Assembly (NCBI GenBank): GCA_019095985.1
Contig: CM032659.1
Location: 22,542,695 to 22,606,694, forward strand
DNA from: Streblospio benedicti
Taxonomy: Eukaryota > Annelida > Polychaeta > Spionida > Spionidae
Direction of reading: 5' to 3'
Length of the DNA stretch: 64,000 bases
Shown: in pieces, positions 1-12,900 of the stretch
How the letters are laid out: each line of letters opens with the position of its first letter
Position numbering within the stretch: position 1 is the first letter of the stretch
Made by a program: the position numbers and the translations under genes
The notes under the pieces: generated by a model
What the model saw: only the letters and a program-made list of their open reading frames with translations
Told to the model about the DNA's origin: nothing
Databases searched by the model: none

Positions 1-31
1 ACATCCATCTTTTTTCAGCATTATTTCCAAC

Positions 32-122
32 CAACCAAACATTCAACCAGCCAGACAGCTAGCATTCAACCAGCCAGACAGCTACCTATCAACCAGCCAG
101 ACAAACAAACAATCAACCAGCC
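32..122. repeat. short tandem repeat, unit about 23 bp
   Basis: Four imperfect copies of a unit containing attcaaccagccagacagct. It degrades toward the right into caaacaaacaatc. Intronic. Confidence 0.75.
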
Positions 123-420
123 TATTTGGACAGGGCGTAATTATTTCTCGTTTTTAGATCCTTTTCCAATTTGAGACTATACCCTGGCTACATCCCAGTC
201 TACTCTGTAACCGTCATCTCTAAACCTCTTGTTTTATAGGGTGTCCTTGTCCCAAATGTATGTCTATGGGATTTATCTAGGACTGTGACCAATAGTGCTC
301 ATTTTACATCCTTAAACGTAACTCTAGCATTTCTGATATTATGGTAAAGTACATTTTTAGTTTCCAAGAACTAATGAGAAAATGAATATTTGGCTTTAGG
401 GACAGGATTTTTAAAATAAG

Positions 421-527
421 TAGATGCGCGCGCCAGCGCTCCGTCAGACGTTAGCCGTCCGTCACACGTACATTTTACAGACGTGACTATCTGCTAACGT
501 CTGATGGAGTGCTGGCGAGCGCATCTA
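421..527. mobile_element. 107-bp MITE, TAGATGCG family, copy 1
   Basis: Nearly perfect 35-bp terminal inverted repeats start tagatgcgcgcgccagcgct and end with the complement. The centre is cattttac. Copy 2 at 31202..31310 shares the TAGATGC ends, the cgccag motif and the TTTTA centre. No clear target duplication beyond TA. Confidence 0.7.
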
Positions 528-888
528 ACAAAATTGTTAACTTATTACCAAGTCTCTTGCCTTTTTTTACCAATGCTATGAATGATAAATAGAACAATAT
601 TTTATGTCTCAATTAATCGCTAATATTCAGTACATTTGTATCACTATTTTATGTGATTCACATGTGATGCCTCTGCTGATGAGTTTTTCAGTTTTTCTTT
701 TTATTATTAATATTACAATATATTTTTATATGAAATGTACTTTATCTATTTGCTCAAATAAATAATAAATGAAAAAAATAAAATGAGCAGATTTTGGTGG
801 TGGTCCTTTACACAGGCGTGGGCTCTTCTTTGAATGTTTACGTTACTGTCAATTCATGACTTAATATTTGTTTTATCATTGTTTTCAG

Positions 889-975
889 GATCATGTGTTC
901 ATGGAAGAGGGAGTGCATACAGTGAACATAACAGCTTATAATAGCTTAGGAACGCTCAGCACAAGCATGCATGTG
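889..975 (+). CDS. exon 1: end of PKD domain a
   Basis: 29 codons, phase 0 to 0, between gttttcag and gtaagt. HVFMEEGVHTVNITAYNSLG is a typical PKD closing beta-hairpin (H-Y/F-x-G-x-Y-x-V-x-V-x-A-x-N). The start of this domain lies upstream of the window. Confidence 0.85.
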
Positions 976-3900
976 GTAAGTTAAAACAAAACTGCTAAAA
1001 AATGCCTAAAATTAGCTGAATAAAACTCCTAAAATGGCAATTTTAAATTTGCGTCAATGAATTCTTGAAAAAACAAATATGTACTTTTTTGTCTGTGGCA
1101 ATATTTTATTTAATAGACTCTATAATGTTTGCAGAGATCACTACAATCTGTAACCTTCTTGTTGTAGCTGTAAGGAAGTAACATAAATGCTTAAAATTTT
1201 ACAAGTTTTCTTCAATATATCAGTAATTTCATTATTCTCATATCAAATTATAGGACTAAGGGCTTAAGGAGATGTTGATAAATGAGAACTGTAGAGCTTT
1301 GTAAATCAAGATCACCATTTATTGAACCTCGAGTATTGAACAAAAGAGTTGAAGCATGTAAAATGAAATCCAATTCCAATAAATATCACACCCCAAAATA
1401 CATTTCCACCATTGTGCGGGAATATTTATAGACACCATAACTTCTATTCTCCGAGCAATCACCAAATCCTATGACGTTTTACATTTAGGTCACACATAGG
1501 TCAAACACAGGTCACTCAAAGGTTGGAGAATCCCTATAAAACCAGCGAACCAATCATGTTGTTGCATTCACCCATGTGACTAGTTCATACTTGATTTCTT
1601 GTTGTCTACTGATCCAGTTATCAGTGGCCAATCAAGCGTGAGTTCTCTTTTGTATCAGCCAATCAGGCATCCTGATGTATCCCTCTTTAGAAGATGTACT
1701 ACTTCACACGACCTCATGACAATTTTCAATGGGTGTTCGGTAATTTAAGCTTTTAGGAGACAAAATACAGCATTACATGAATTTGGCTTCTGGAATCAAG
1801 TTATAGTTTGATATTTCTATTGCTAAGAAAAAAAACATTCTAAAGAAGACTATTGGTATAGCATCATGTGATATTTTTTGTAAGGGGACCAGACCAGGTG
1901 TTTTACTGATTTTAAACCTGATTTGAGAAAATTTCACACTTTGAATGCTGCTGGCTGAGTCAAGAACGTAGAAACAAATGTTTTTTTTTTTTTTTTTTAT
2001 TTTTTTTTTGTAGAAGTATATATATGTACATGTATCATCTATTATTTTGTCCAGAAACATGATAAATATTATCACACGTCACATGTCATGTACTGCTGTG
2101 CATGTACATGTATGTCTATGATAGATTCTTAAGTACATGTATATCTGAAATACGATCACTGAATACGACATTTACATATTCGGTTTTGTTTCATATACCA
2201 ATTTAGGTGCAGACCATTAGGAAGAACATACTGGGAAAATGAGCCAAAAAATATCCTAAAAAATATCTTAGTTTGAGAAATTAATATAAAGCTATAGCCA
2301 AATAAATACTTTATTATCAAAGAGAAATCTCCCCTCTGCCTTTAAATTTGCCTTGCCCACAAATAAAAATAATCACCTCTAATAAAATGCAAGAGAAGAA
2401 AAAACTCGCATTTTTTTAATGAAAATAAACACCATAGCACTGCTATTTACACAATAACCGCCCATTTAGAAATGAAGATGACAATAAAGCATAAAAAAGC
2501 TGCGCAATCTAAATTGCAATCCGCAGCAGCCACTGTCCATATAATATAATGACTCGATGCATTCGTCATGATGAGCCTATTACTGTGTCTTGGCGGCGGC
2601 TGCGGTCGGCTTATCTGCTGAGAAAGCGCCCACTGACCCGCGATGGTCGCCACCTCAGTCAAAAGTTTTGAGCACTTTATTTATGTGTCTATGGCTGCTC
2701 ATTTTGTTTTTGTTTTGTCATATTCTGTTGGGGTTTTTGTCTTTTTTTGTTTTGTAAAATCTCTTTAGGTCAAAAGTTTTGAGCTCTTTATTTATTTGTC
2801 CATACATGTAGGTGCCGTGTTTTTGTTTTTTTGTTTTGATCTGTTTAAATTTTTGTCTCCATTTATTTGTAAAATCTCCCTCAGTAGAAACAATGTTGAG
2901 GCCTCGGTCTAAGGAATTTTGAGCATTTTTCTATGTGTTTGAATGATCGACTGTTTTTTTTCCTGCTTTTTTTATATTTAGCTTTCTTTCACCTCAATTA
3001 CAAAGCCATTTTGTCCTTGATGTTAAATAAGATTTGTACTTTTTTAAGTGTCTACAAACGATATAGATATTTCATCAATAAGTCATTCTTCACATGTTGA
3101 TTGAAAAAAAGAAAATAAAGAAATTATGCAGAACTGGTTGAAAATCATTATTCTCATGTGTGTTAAAACCAATGGTAAAAATCTTTTTAATGCTGTCTTG
3201 TGAAATCTTCCCAATTTGTCCGTGAAATGTCGCAAAAAGCTGAATGCACTGCATAGTTTACTGGTAATATGTACCTATTGAAGGCACATATTATACTGCT
3301 CCCTTTGGTGGGTGGGGATAAGGTCTCTTCTGTTGTATTGTTGACTGCATGATGTGTCAGACTGGCCTACTCAAGGCATTATTTTTTCAGAGTTTCAATA
3401 CATTGTGTATCTTTTTCAAGGAAAATTTCAATAATTTGGGGGACATTTAAAAAAAACAAAGATAAATTATCAGAACATTCAAAGTTAGGATTTTAATGAC
3501 AATTTAGTACAAATTTGTTCACAAGCGAAAATGTATTGTTCAAATGTCAAATAGTATAAATACTTCAGTGTGTCTTATCAATGAAAAACCATTGATTTTG
3601 TTGTGGAGCGTCACAATTTCATGATAAATTATCAGTACATTTTGGGTGCGATTTTTCATCATGCAGCTAACATACCGTGCCCCCTGGGACAGGATATGAA
3701 GATAGTCCCTCACATTTGCAGGTGGCTGTCAATAACCAACTAGAAGATGTGAGATTCAGTGTCCACGGCAACGACAGCAGTCAGGTTGCCATAGTTACCC
3801 ACTCCACCATTCGGTTCTCAGTTTCCATGGTAACCACTGCACGACAACACCTCATCATGCAGGTGGGTATCTTCACGCTGTAGAACTTTGTAATAGTTAT

Positions 3901-6900
3901 ATTTTGCATTGCAAATCTATTCCCCCTAGTTTGCATTCAGTTAGTATTGAAATTGGGAAGAACCCACTGCAATGGCAGATACTGGGAACTCCCTTCTCCC
4001 TCTCCTTCCAGCCAAACATTTTATGCCATACCTGGAGCAGGTAGGTCAAGCAACACACAGGTGATATGTGCGTTTAACACACGACTTTCGAAGTTGGGGT
4101 ACATGGTTAAAAAAATCCTGGATCTGCCACTTCACTGTTATAATTTTATCAGCCTTATGAGTGTCTTGAATAGTAACATAACAAAATTATGATGTCACTT
4201 AAATATGACATGATCAGATTACTTGATAGGGAACAAGTCTTCTATTGAATTAGCAGTGAACTGCTCTATTACAATATGTATATAAATAACTTTGGTGACT
4301 GGCTATTCGGCAATGGATATGATGGCACTACATTTGAATGTCAACTACATGCTATGCATAATTTTATTCTTTATAATCGTTCTGATAACCATGCATGAAT
4401 TATGTTCATGAGGGTCAGAAAGTCACAGATTTTTATTTGTGATTCGAGAAGGGAGATAAAGCTGGTCTCCTAAGATTCTAAACCAATTACAGTTGAAAAC
4501 GATCCGGAAACTGGAAAGTCCATTCAATGTGCAGTAAGAAACTTGTGATCTCAAAGCAGTAGGGAAAACACTAATATATAATATAACTATCAAGATGGCT
4601 GAAATTTGGAGATAAGCAATATCGAAATATCCGCATTCTACTGTATTCATGCAAAATGTCCGCACGTTTTTCAGGTGAATTATGGAAATGGTGATATTCA
4701 GCACTACTCCCTGGTGGCCAAAAACGGAACCATGATAGGTGGAGAAACGGAAAATGAGAAGAATCTCAACTATATGCATGTGACAAGCTCGTATGGGGAT
4801 GAATGCACATTGCAGGTAAAAAAAATAGATGTAATGTTCTGCAGTAGAAGAATTTAGGCACAAGATCTGTTTGTGTGTCATTGAAGGGATATTTTGTGCA
4901 GAACAAATATCATACGACCAAAGTGTTGAAATGCATTGTAATTTATTATAAAACTTTTTATTGCAATATTTTTTTTGTTTTAAAAGCGTGCTAACGTTAT
5001 ACATTTTTGTAGTTTTGTTATTTTTCAAATATAAAGGTAATTTGTATGCTACATGTATATTTTATGGTCCATATTTCATATATCTATCATTGCTGTTATT
5101 AATAAGTTTTAAACCCTGAAACTAATTCATCAGATTCTCTGAATGGCTGGGATAAATTATGAAAATATTTTCTCTCTGAGTCGCAAGAAATGTACATTCC
5201 TGTCCGTGTATAAGGACCACAGTTATTTCTGTATATTTATTACTGTATTTTCTGTTACTTGAAATGTCTCAAATTACAAGTAATTGTTAGAAATTATTTT
5301 CTGCATGTCCATATTTTGGGATTTCAAATGAATTTGAAAAAAATACATTACGCAAAGAAATTGGCATGAGATTCGGTCAGTAATTACAGTATTTTCCGTA
5401 TTTACTAAGTTTGACTACTTATTTTAGAGGATAAAATGTATACCACACTCAATATAGGGATTCCAGTGTTTTTGGAATTTTCTTCTAATGCTTGTTAAAA
5501 TGCAAACTATGGGTATTTCCTTTCTAGGATTACCAGTAATTTCTAGGAATTAAGGGCATGTAGCAAAAATCTGTTGAGTTCAATGGAATTTTCTGTAATT
5601 TCTGTGGTCCTTATACACAGACAGGAATATGTGCACGAGTTTACTGTTTTGCAGGTGGAGCTTGACCACAAGTACATTAGTGAGGGAGAGTTCAGACCTA
5701 CACTGGTGGTCACCAATACTCTCAGTGGTCAGAACGTTATGGTCAGCCTCAAGCAGACCATACTGGTGGGTATAGCACTTCTTGGCATAGTCTGTCTCTT
5801 TGAATGTGAACTATTACTCTGAGGCCAAGGCATCCATTGTGTGTTTCAATATAATCAATATATATCGATATCAGAGTGATTTGAATAAAAAGCCTGAACT
5901 AGATGAAGATGCCAAGCAATCAATCAGATCCCAAGTTTATTTGAGCTGGCCCTAACTATTCCTCATTCAGAGGGTGTAGCCTGGCTGCCCAGTCTACATC
6001 TCAATCGTCCCCTCCAAGCCTTTTGGTCACCAGGATCTAATATACACATTTGTTGATGTACAGGTGCAGCATGTGCTGCTGAGTGTGGCTGTGTACCACC
6101 CGCCCTTCTCTGCTGTCGGCTCCCTCCTCAACTTCTCAGCCACCCTGAGTCCCTCCTCGCGCTTCGCCACCTACAGCTGGACAGTCTCCATGCAGGACGA
6201 ACACAGGTGCGGGATGGGTCGTACATTAGAATCTCTCTATTAGCACCACCTTTGGGACCAGTGTTAGATGGCTTTCAATTGAGAGGTGGTCTCTATACAG
6301 AGGTTCATTCTGGTAGCTTTATGAAGGTTTGGGGGACATGAAACAGATTACCATATGAAAAGATCACTTTTTTCAAAATTTAAATCATTTTCCAATGAAA
6401 TACAAACTGTATAGGTTTTGGGGCATATTTCAAACTGAAAAAAGGTTCACTTATGGGCCCAGGGGCGTAAGTTTGAACCTTAAGGCCACCCCTCATTTTG
6501 GCGATGAATAAGCAGTGGACTATTTATAAATGGAGAGCTAACATAACCCCCATCACGGACTCGTATTTATCTATGTATGATGAGTGACTTGTTGACATAC
6601 ATTTGCATGAAAAACGCTAGCATGTCTTTTATATAAATAATATCTTCCATTCAACCATCCCATGCATTTCATAAGATAGTGTAATTAAAACAGTTTTATT
6701 TTTAGTGCATCTTTTTTGTTTATCACATAGGAGCTTTTTATATTTTCGTTTTCCAAACATAGTATGGCTCTCTACCTCTACCATGTTCATCAACAACTAC
6801 CATGCAAACAAGACGTTTCAAATGTTATTATCGTTTTAGTTCTTTTTGTTTATCACATGGATTTATATTTTTGTATTTAATACACATGTATTGGTATTTT

Positions 6901-9900
6901 AATTAAACTTTAAAGCAAACTTGATTTTCAGATTCATCACTACCAACATCTCCACCCTTGACCACAAACTCAGCCACACTTTCTCGCAGTCCGGTCACTA
7001 TGTGGTCACAGCCATTGGTCAGAATGCGGTCAGCCGTGTGCAGCGGTCAGTGTCAGTGGACGTACTCGATCCCATCTCACAGTTGACCCTTCAGTACTCG
7101 CCAAACAACAGCCTTGTCAAGGTAATGTGTTCTTTATGGTGCATTTTTATTAACTGATAACCATGAACCTCCATAAAGAGGCCACCTCCCTATTGTGACC
7201 ACTTGAAGCTAATACCACAACTGGACCTAATAGAGAGGTTCTAATGAAGTTCAAGGTTATGCTCAGTGGCTGAACAAGTACATGAACGTGTGTACAGAAG
7301 CAATACAATGTGATTTGTGCATTTTGAAAGTTTCTTTCATTTAAACTAAATATCACTCCAGAAAAGGGCAGCTATTAAGTCCATCAAACTTCAAATAGGT
7401 GGACTGAATAATTTTTGTCAGACTTAACTCCCTAGATGGATGTAAGAACTTGCTTATCTCACCAATGTTAATTGTTAAACGTTAATTGAACCAACACAGT
7501 ACGTCTGGCGAAAATCATTTGGTGACGTGTTTCAATACACAAAAAACATGATATTTTTATAAGTGGAATAAATATTAAAAGTGAAAACTATGAGTTATTT
7601 TCCTTACACTTCCAATGGAAAAAGACATTGTTTGTTGATCCTGGATTTTGCAGAACACATATATTTTGACTGAGTATTGTAGTTAAAGTGACTGATCATA
7701 CTTTCAGCTGGGAGCGACCGCGGTGTTCACTGCATCTGTTGTGACTGGTACTGATGTCAAGTTTGAGTGGGAGTTCCATGGACCCAGTTTTGATGATACA
7801 CAGGAGGAATGTGTGGGGCGTGTCAGTAGAATCACCTACACCTTTGACACTGTAGGCGAATACAATGTCACCGTCAAGGCTGTCAATCTTCTGGGCAACA
7901 AGGTTGGTCACTATATTCAGGTCTAACATCTGTTTTAGAAAAATGATGCCAATTTCAATTCATCATCTTGGGATTTTCATCGTTGGTCTGAAGGCTGTTT
8001 ACCAGTTTATACTGTACATATATCCAGTACTGCAATGTTCCGCTGGGTTAAATTGTCTCTTTTAACTGGAAGATGACTGCCGGGTTAGACTTGTGTCACA
8101 AGCAAAATCAATAAGTGTTTTTCTTACTTAGCCATGTAAGGATGTACATTTAATGTTAAGAAGCACGAGGGGAAATAGTTATGTTTTTGAGATATCCATA
8201 TAGTTAGAGTTCAAGATTTATAGCGTGAATCGTAATTATTTTTGTACTGAAAAATATTTTTATAACTTACACATAATTGTGGTATTTTAGATTGTGTGGC
8301 TACGGGAGAAAATCGTGGTTCAGGAGCCAGTGTCGGGCCTCGTGGTGGAGGTTCCTGAAGCTGTCACTAGGGGCTCCACTGTGACCATCAGAGTTAAGGT
8401 GAGCTATAAAGGGTCAAGAAATCCCATATCCCTCTTCTTTTTGGTCTCATTTCCTACATCCACTTTTTTTAGTGGTTTTCCCTCCTCCCACTTTCCCATA
8501 ACACCCACTTCCATTTTTAAATGCTGAAACAATTCTTAGTCTTAGTGACCAAAGTCATAAATGTGCTGTATGTGAATTGGGCCTTGTTTCTTTTTAAGCT
8601 AATCCTCATCTGCATGGCTGCAGTTCACACTATGTTTGTTCAAAAGCCTTGTCTCCACCACTAAAACTTCATCAAACTGTATCTGACGAAATGGTCTTAA
8701 GCAGTTTGATAAAAAAATGTAAAGGTGGCTGTCTACACCGCAAAAACTCAACGACGATTATTCATGCACTTACCAGGTACCAGGATCAAAAGCGGTAACT
8801 ACATTCCTCAGAAGTAACTTCACACACGCCTAAATCCTGTTCACCCCTGAATACTACAGTATGATTGGTTGCTTTTATGTTTATCCACACCGCAAAGATG
8901 TTGCCCGACAAAACGTCTTGTCGGATACAGTTTGATGAAGTTTTAACAGTGTAGACTGGGTTTAAGTCGACATGTATGTAGGTTTTGCTCAACTTAAGCT
9001 TCTTTTTGATGAAGGTGGCCTGCATCACCAAAGGGTAACTATAAGTTAAATTTAACCTATGTCAAGATTCTATAATGCAAAACTATGTCTATTTGTGGTG
9101 TTTTCAGTTGGCCTCAGGCACCAAGGCACAACATTTTGTTCATCTGGCATTAACTCATGTTAAGCAACTCATTACACGATATCTTTCAGGTGGCAAAAGA
9201 CCAACCTTTTCTACAAGTGGCTTATGTTAAGCAACTCATTATGCAATGATCTGTGTTTTTTGTTCAGGTGTCCACAGGCACCAAGGTGCACTATATGTAT
9301 GACCAGGGGAACGGCCTGGTCGACAACAACCACGTGCCTCCGGGAGAGAACGAGCTCGCGCTACGTCTCACGTTTGACGAACTCGGCTGGCAGACCGTCA
9401 CCGTGTACGCGCACAACCGGGTGTCGAAAGTCAGCCGCGTGCTGCAGGTGGGTGTTGGTTATTGAGCGATGAGTAAAGGAGGGAGGGTGGAGGTTGTGGA
9501 AGGGTAGTGAATCTCAACAGGACAGAGACCATCCTCAAACAGTTTCAAAAGAAAGTTGATTTTCTTTGCGGAAATTCACGGTGGTTTCTTTATAAAGGTT
9601 CATGTTGGTCTCTTTATGGAGGTTCATCGTGGTTTATTTATAAAGGTTTGGAGATGTGAGAAGTGCTCTTATGATAGATGTGGTCTATCAGTTTAGTCTC
9701 TATCATCCAGAAAAGAGCTAGTAACGAAACTTAGAAATCGGGTGACAAGGGTAGAACTGACATCGCGCCTATACAGTAGCTTTCAGAAGTGTATGAGTTT
9801 TTTTAACACAACATGTTGGAGTCTGCTTATACAGACAGGATGATGAGATTTGGTCCAGATAATTAAATCCGAATATCCGAACTTTTGGAATTTGGTTATA

Positions 9901-12900
9901 CAGACCTGTACTGTACTACATGTACCTTTGAACAACTCATACTCACTGAGAAACCCTCCATCACAAATAGCTAACATCAAGTATCAACACTTATTAAGAT
10001 GGTATGCGGAAAAGAAGTTCAATAAACTGCACATTGTGTGACATGTTTGAATTTGAACACAAGGCTGTTGTACTGTGAATGATTTCTACCAGTTATTTGT
10101 ACAAAGTATTGTTCTTTTAGTTGCTGGTGCAAGATCCGGTTCCTACCTTTTCACTGGCTGCTCTGGGACCCGTAGCCATGGATGAATACACCATCTTCGT
10201 GGCCAGACAAATTGGTAAGATGTCACCTCGAATGCTAGACCTGCATGCCTCCACATTGACATGCATCAGCAGATCGTCACATCACTAATATGTACGTGTG
10301 ATGACCTGCTAACGTATGTCTAGGTGCTGGTGTGCACAATACGCAGAAAATGTATCTCATTTGGATACACTCAAGGGATCTAACATGTTGGAGCAATTCA
10401 AATGTTAATTTGATCGACATTTGTATGGTCGTCTGTGGTGTTTTATTGTAGTTTTCTTGACTGTGCTGATTGCAATGTACAAAAGAATATTAATTGGCAA
10501 GTCCATGTTGGGTATTATTTTTCAAATCTAAGCCTGCATATGCTCATTTTTATTTTCATTAAATTCAATAACTGATCTAGTTTATGTAATACGCATTCTG
10601 TTTCTGCAATTGCAAGATGAATGTTTTTTCTTTGGGTTTTTCATAGTCAATATAGCTGTAGCCACATCAATTGCATTGTTCCTCAAACATATGCGAGTGA
10701 CATCAGAGTCCACCTTGCAGATTCAAGTATTCTCTCAGTCTGAAAAAGCATGAACACATCATATATTTGTCAAACAGGAATGTTCCCAGCAATGGTTTTA
10801 GAGTGCAGACATCTCAACATAAAAAAGAGCGGACCATAATAGCAATCCACTTAACAGCAAAGCAATTGAGAAATGGTCTAGATATACTTTCTCTGTTAAT
10901 GCTATTATTGTGCCCAGCTTTCATCTACGGATTTGGCCCATGGAAAGTCACATAGCTGCTGTGAAGTCGGCCATTATCAAAATGGCTGGGGATTTGCAAG
11001 GTTTTGTTCGCACAGCTAGAAAGCCCTTAGTTTAATGGGGAAATGCAGTCGGTTGGAATGAGCGTTTCTTTAATGAGTATTGCATTAGGTATATTTGGAC
11101 ATTAAGATGCTATTTTGTCACAGACTCTGATGGTTCAAATATCACATCACTGAGAGTAATAGATAGCCATAACCTATTACCAAGAGTGGGTGCTTTTAGG
11201 TACCACTAAGCAAACTCTGTTGATATAATTTGCAATATTGCACACTACGCTATGATATTGGAATCTAATTCTTAGATATTGGTAGCTCTGACCAATATGT
11301 TCACATGGCTAATTGCACAAATCAACTGGTTAATTACATAATAATAAATATATAGCATTCTCTGCTGTTTATATTGATGAAACATGACGTTTCGCCTTGG
11401 TAAGCTACATGGCTTCTTCGGATGTTACACTGCTCTCACCCATACAGTGCAACATCCAAAGAAGCCATGTAGCTTACCATGGCGAAACGTCATGTTTCAT
11501 CAAATAAAACAGTAGAGAATGGTATATATATTATCATCATTATGAATCTACCTACTGTCACTAATCTTCACTCTATCATGGTTAATAACATGTTTGTTTG
11601 CATGGTCTGTAGGCGGGGGCGGGGGTGACGGTGTGGTGGAGACATCGGAGCTGGTGTACGTGTGGCGGGTCGCGGAGCAGCCGGCAGCATACACAGCCAC
11701 ACCCATACACAGCCTCAACCTCACACGCCCTGGCACAACCAACGTCTCCCTCACTGTCTACAACAGAGGTAAGTGGCCGTGGCAGATCCACTCTTTTTGA
11801 AAGGGGTAGGGGGGCGCTTATCGGATCTCATGGGTTTCATATGCGCGATCAATAGGGGATGTATCAAAAAACCTTTTGAAAATAAGGTATTTTGGTTGGA
11901 AAAGGGGGAGGGACGCCTCCTACGCGCCCCCTCCCTGGTTCTGCCTATGGGTATATGGGTGTGTGAGCAGGGTGTGTGAATGGGCGCGTTGTTGAGTAGG
12001 TAGGTGACTTAGTCTAAATCTGAGGTTGTCACACTGAGGTTGCATGGAACAAGTGGACTTTGAAAAGCTAAATAAATAGCAGGTTATCATCGAGCACATC
12101 ATACAGGAATGGCTCTCTTACCATTTTAGTTGTCAGGGCTTACAAATTACTGAGAAATGGCCATTAAGATTGCGGCCATATACATGTCATAGGGTTGACT
12201 GTCAGAGATAGTCTCAAAACAGTTATTGTGGGCTGAAAGAAGGTGCAGACAAAAAGTATTGAAAACAAAAGAACACACAGTGAAAGAATCTATTTTCTTC
12301 TATTATGGTTGTAAATGAAATGTTTTATGATGTTCAATATATTAAAATTATATTGTCTACGTGATTATATCTCTATAAATCGTACCTGATTATGTATACA
12401 TACACATGATGTGTATGTACTTCGCAATCCGGGCTTCACAAGGTAGACTGAGATAGCTAGGCCATGTAGAGACTAGCTCTAGTAAGAGACTAGCTCTAGT
12501 AGATGGATGAATTAAGTGGAAAAGCTTGAGACACAAGGAGAGGAAGGCAAGGGAAGACCCAAGCAGACTTTGGACACAGTTATGCAAAATGATTTAACAT
12601 GTCTGGTTATATGGATCCAAACGATCAAAAAACTTTGAGAGGATGGTTGCAAAGTAGACTGGGCAGTTAGGTCATACCCTCGACTTGAAGAATAATTTAG
12701 GTCTAGTCTAAATGAATTTAGGATTTGATTGATTTGATTGGTTGAATATTTGTTATCTCAAAGAACTGGAAAAGCAGACTGACTCACTTTTAACAAAACC
12801 CATTCAATTCTATGGGAAATAATCGCTAAATTTGTATCATGAAAGTACCAATCAAAGACAGGTTCCACTATATATGAGGTGTTCAGTGTTTATTTCAACG

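Larger units (their letters stand above)
1..888. other. intron upstream of exon 1
   Basis: No exon is supported here. It holds an imperfect 23-bp tandem repeat (about 32..122), a possible old LINE 3' remnant (about 165..245) and a 107-bp inverted-repeat element (421..527). The rest is AT-rich unique sequence. Confidence 0.6.

Noticed and set aside
9181-9215. Separate small exon after tctttcag
   Set aside because: Caggtggcaaaag is a duplicate of the exon 9 border, with no donor and no needed phase.
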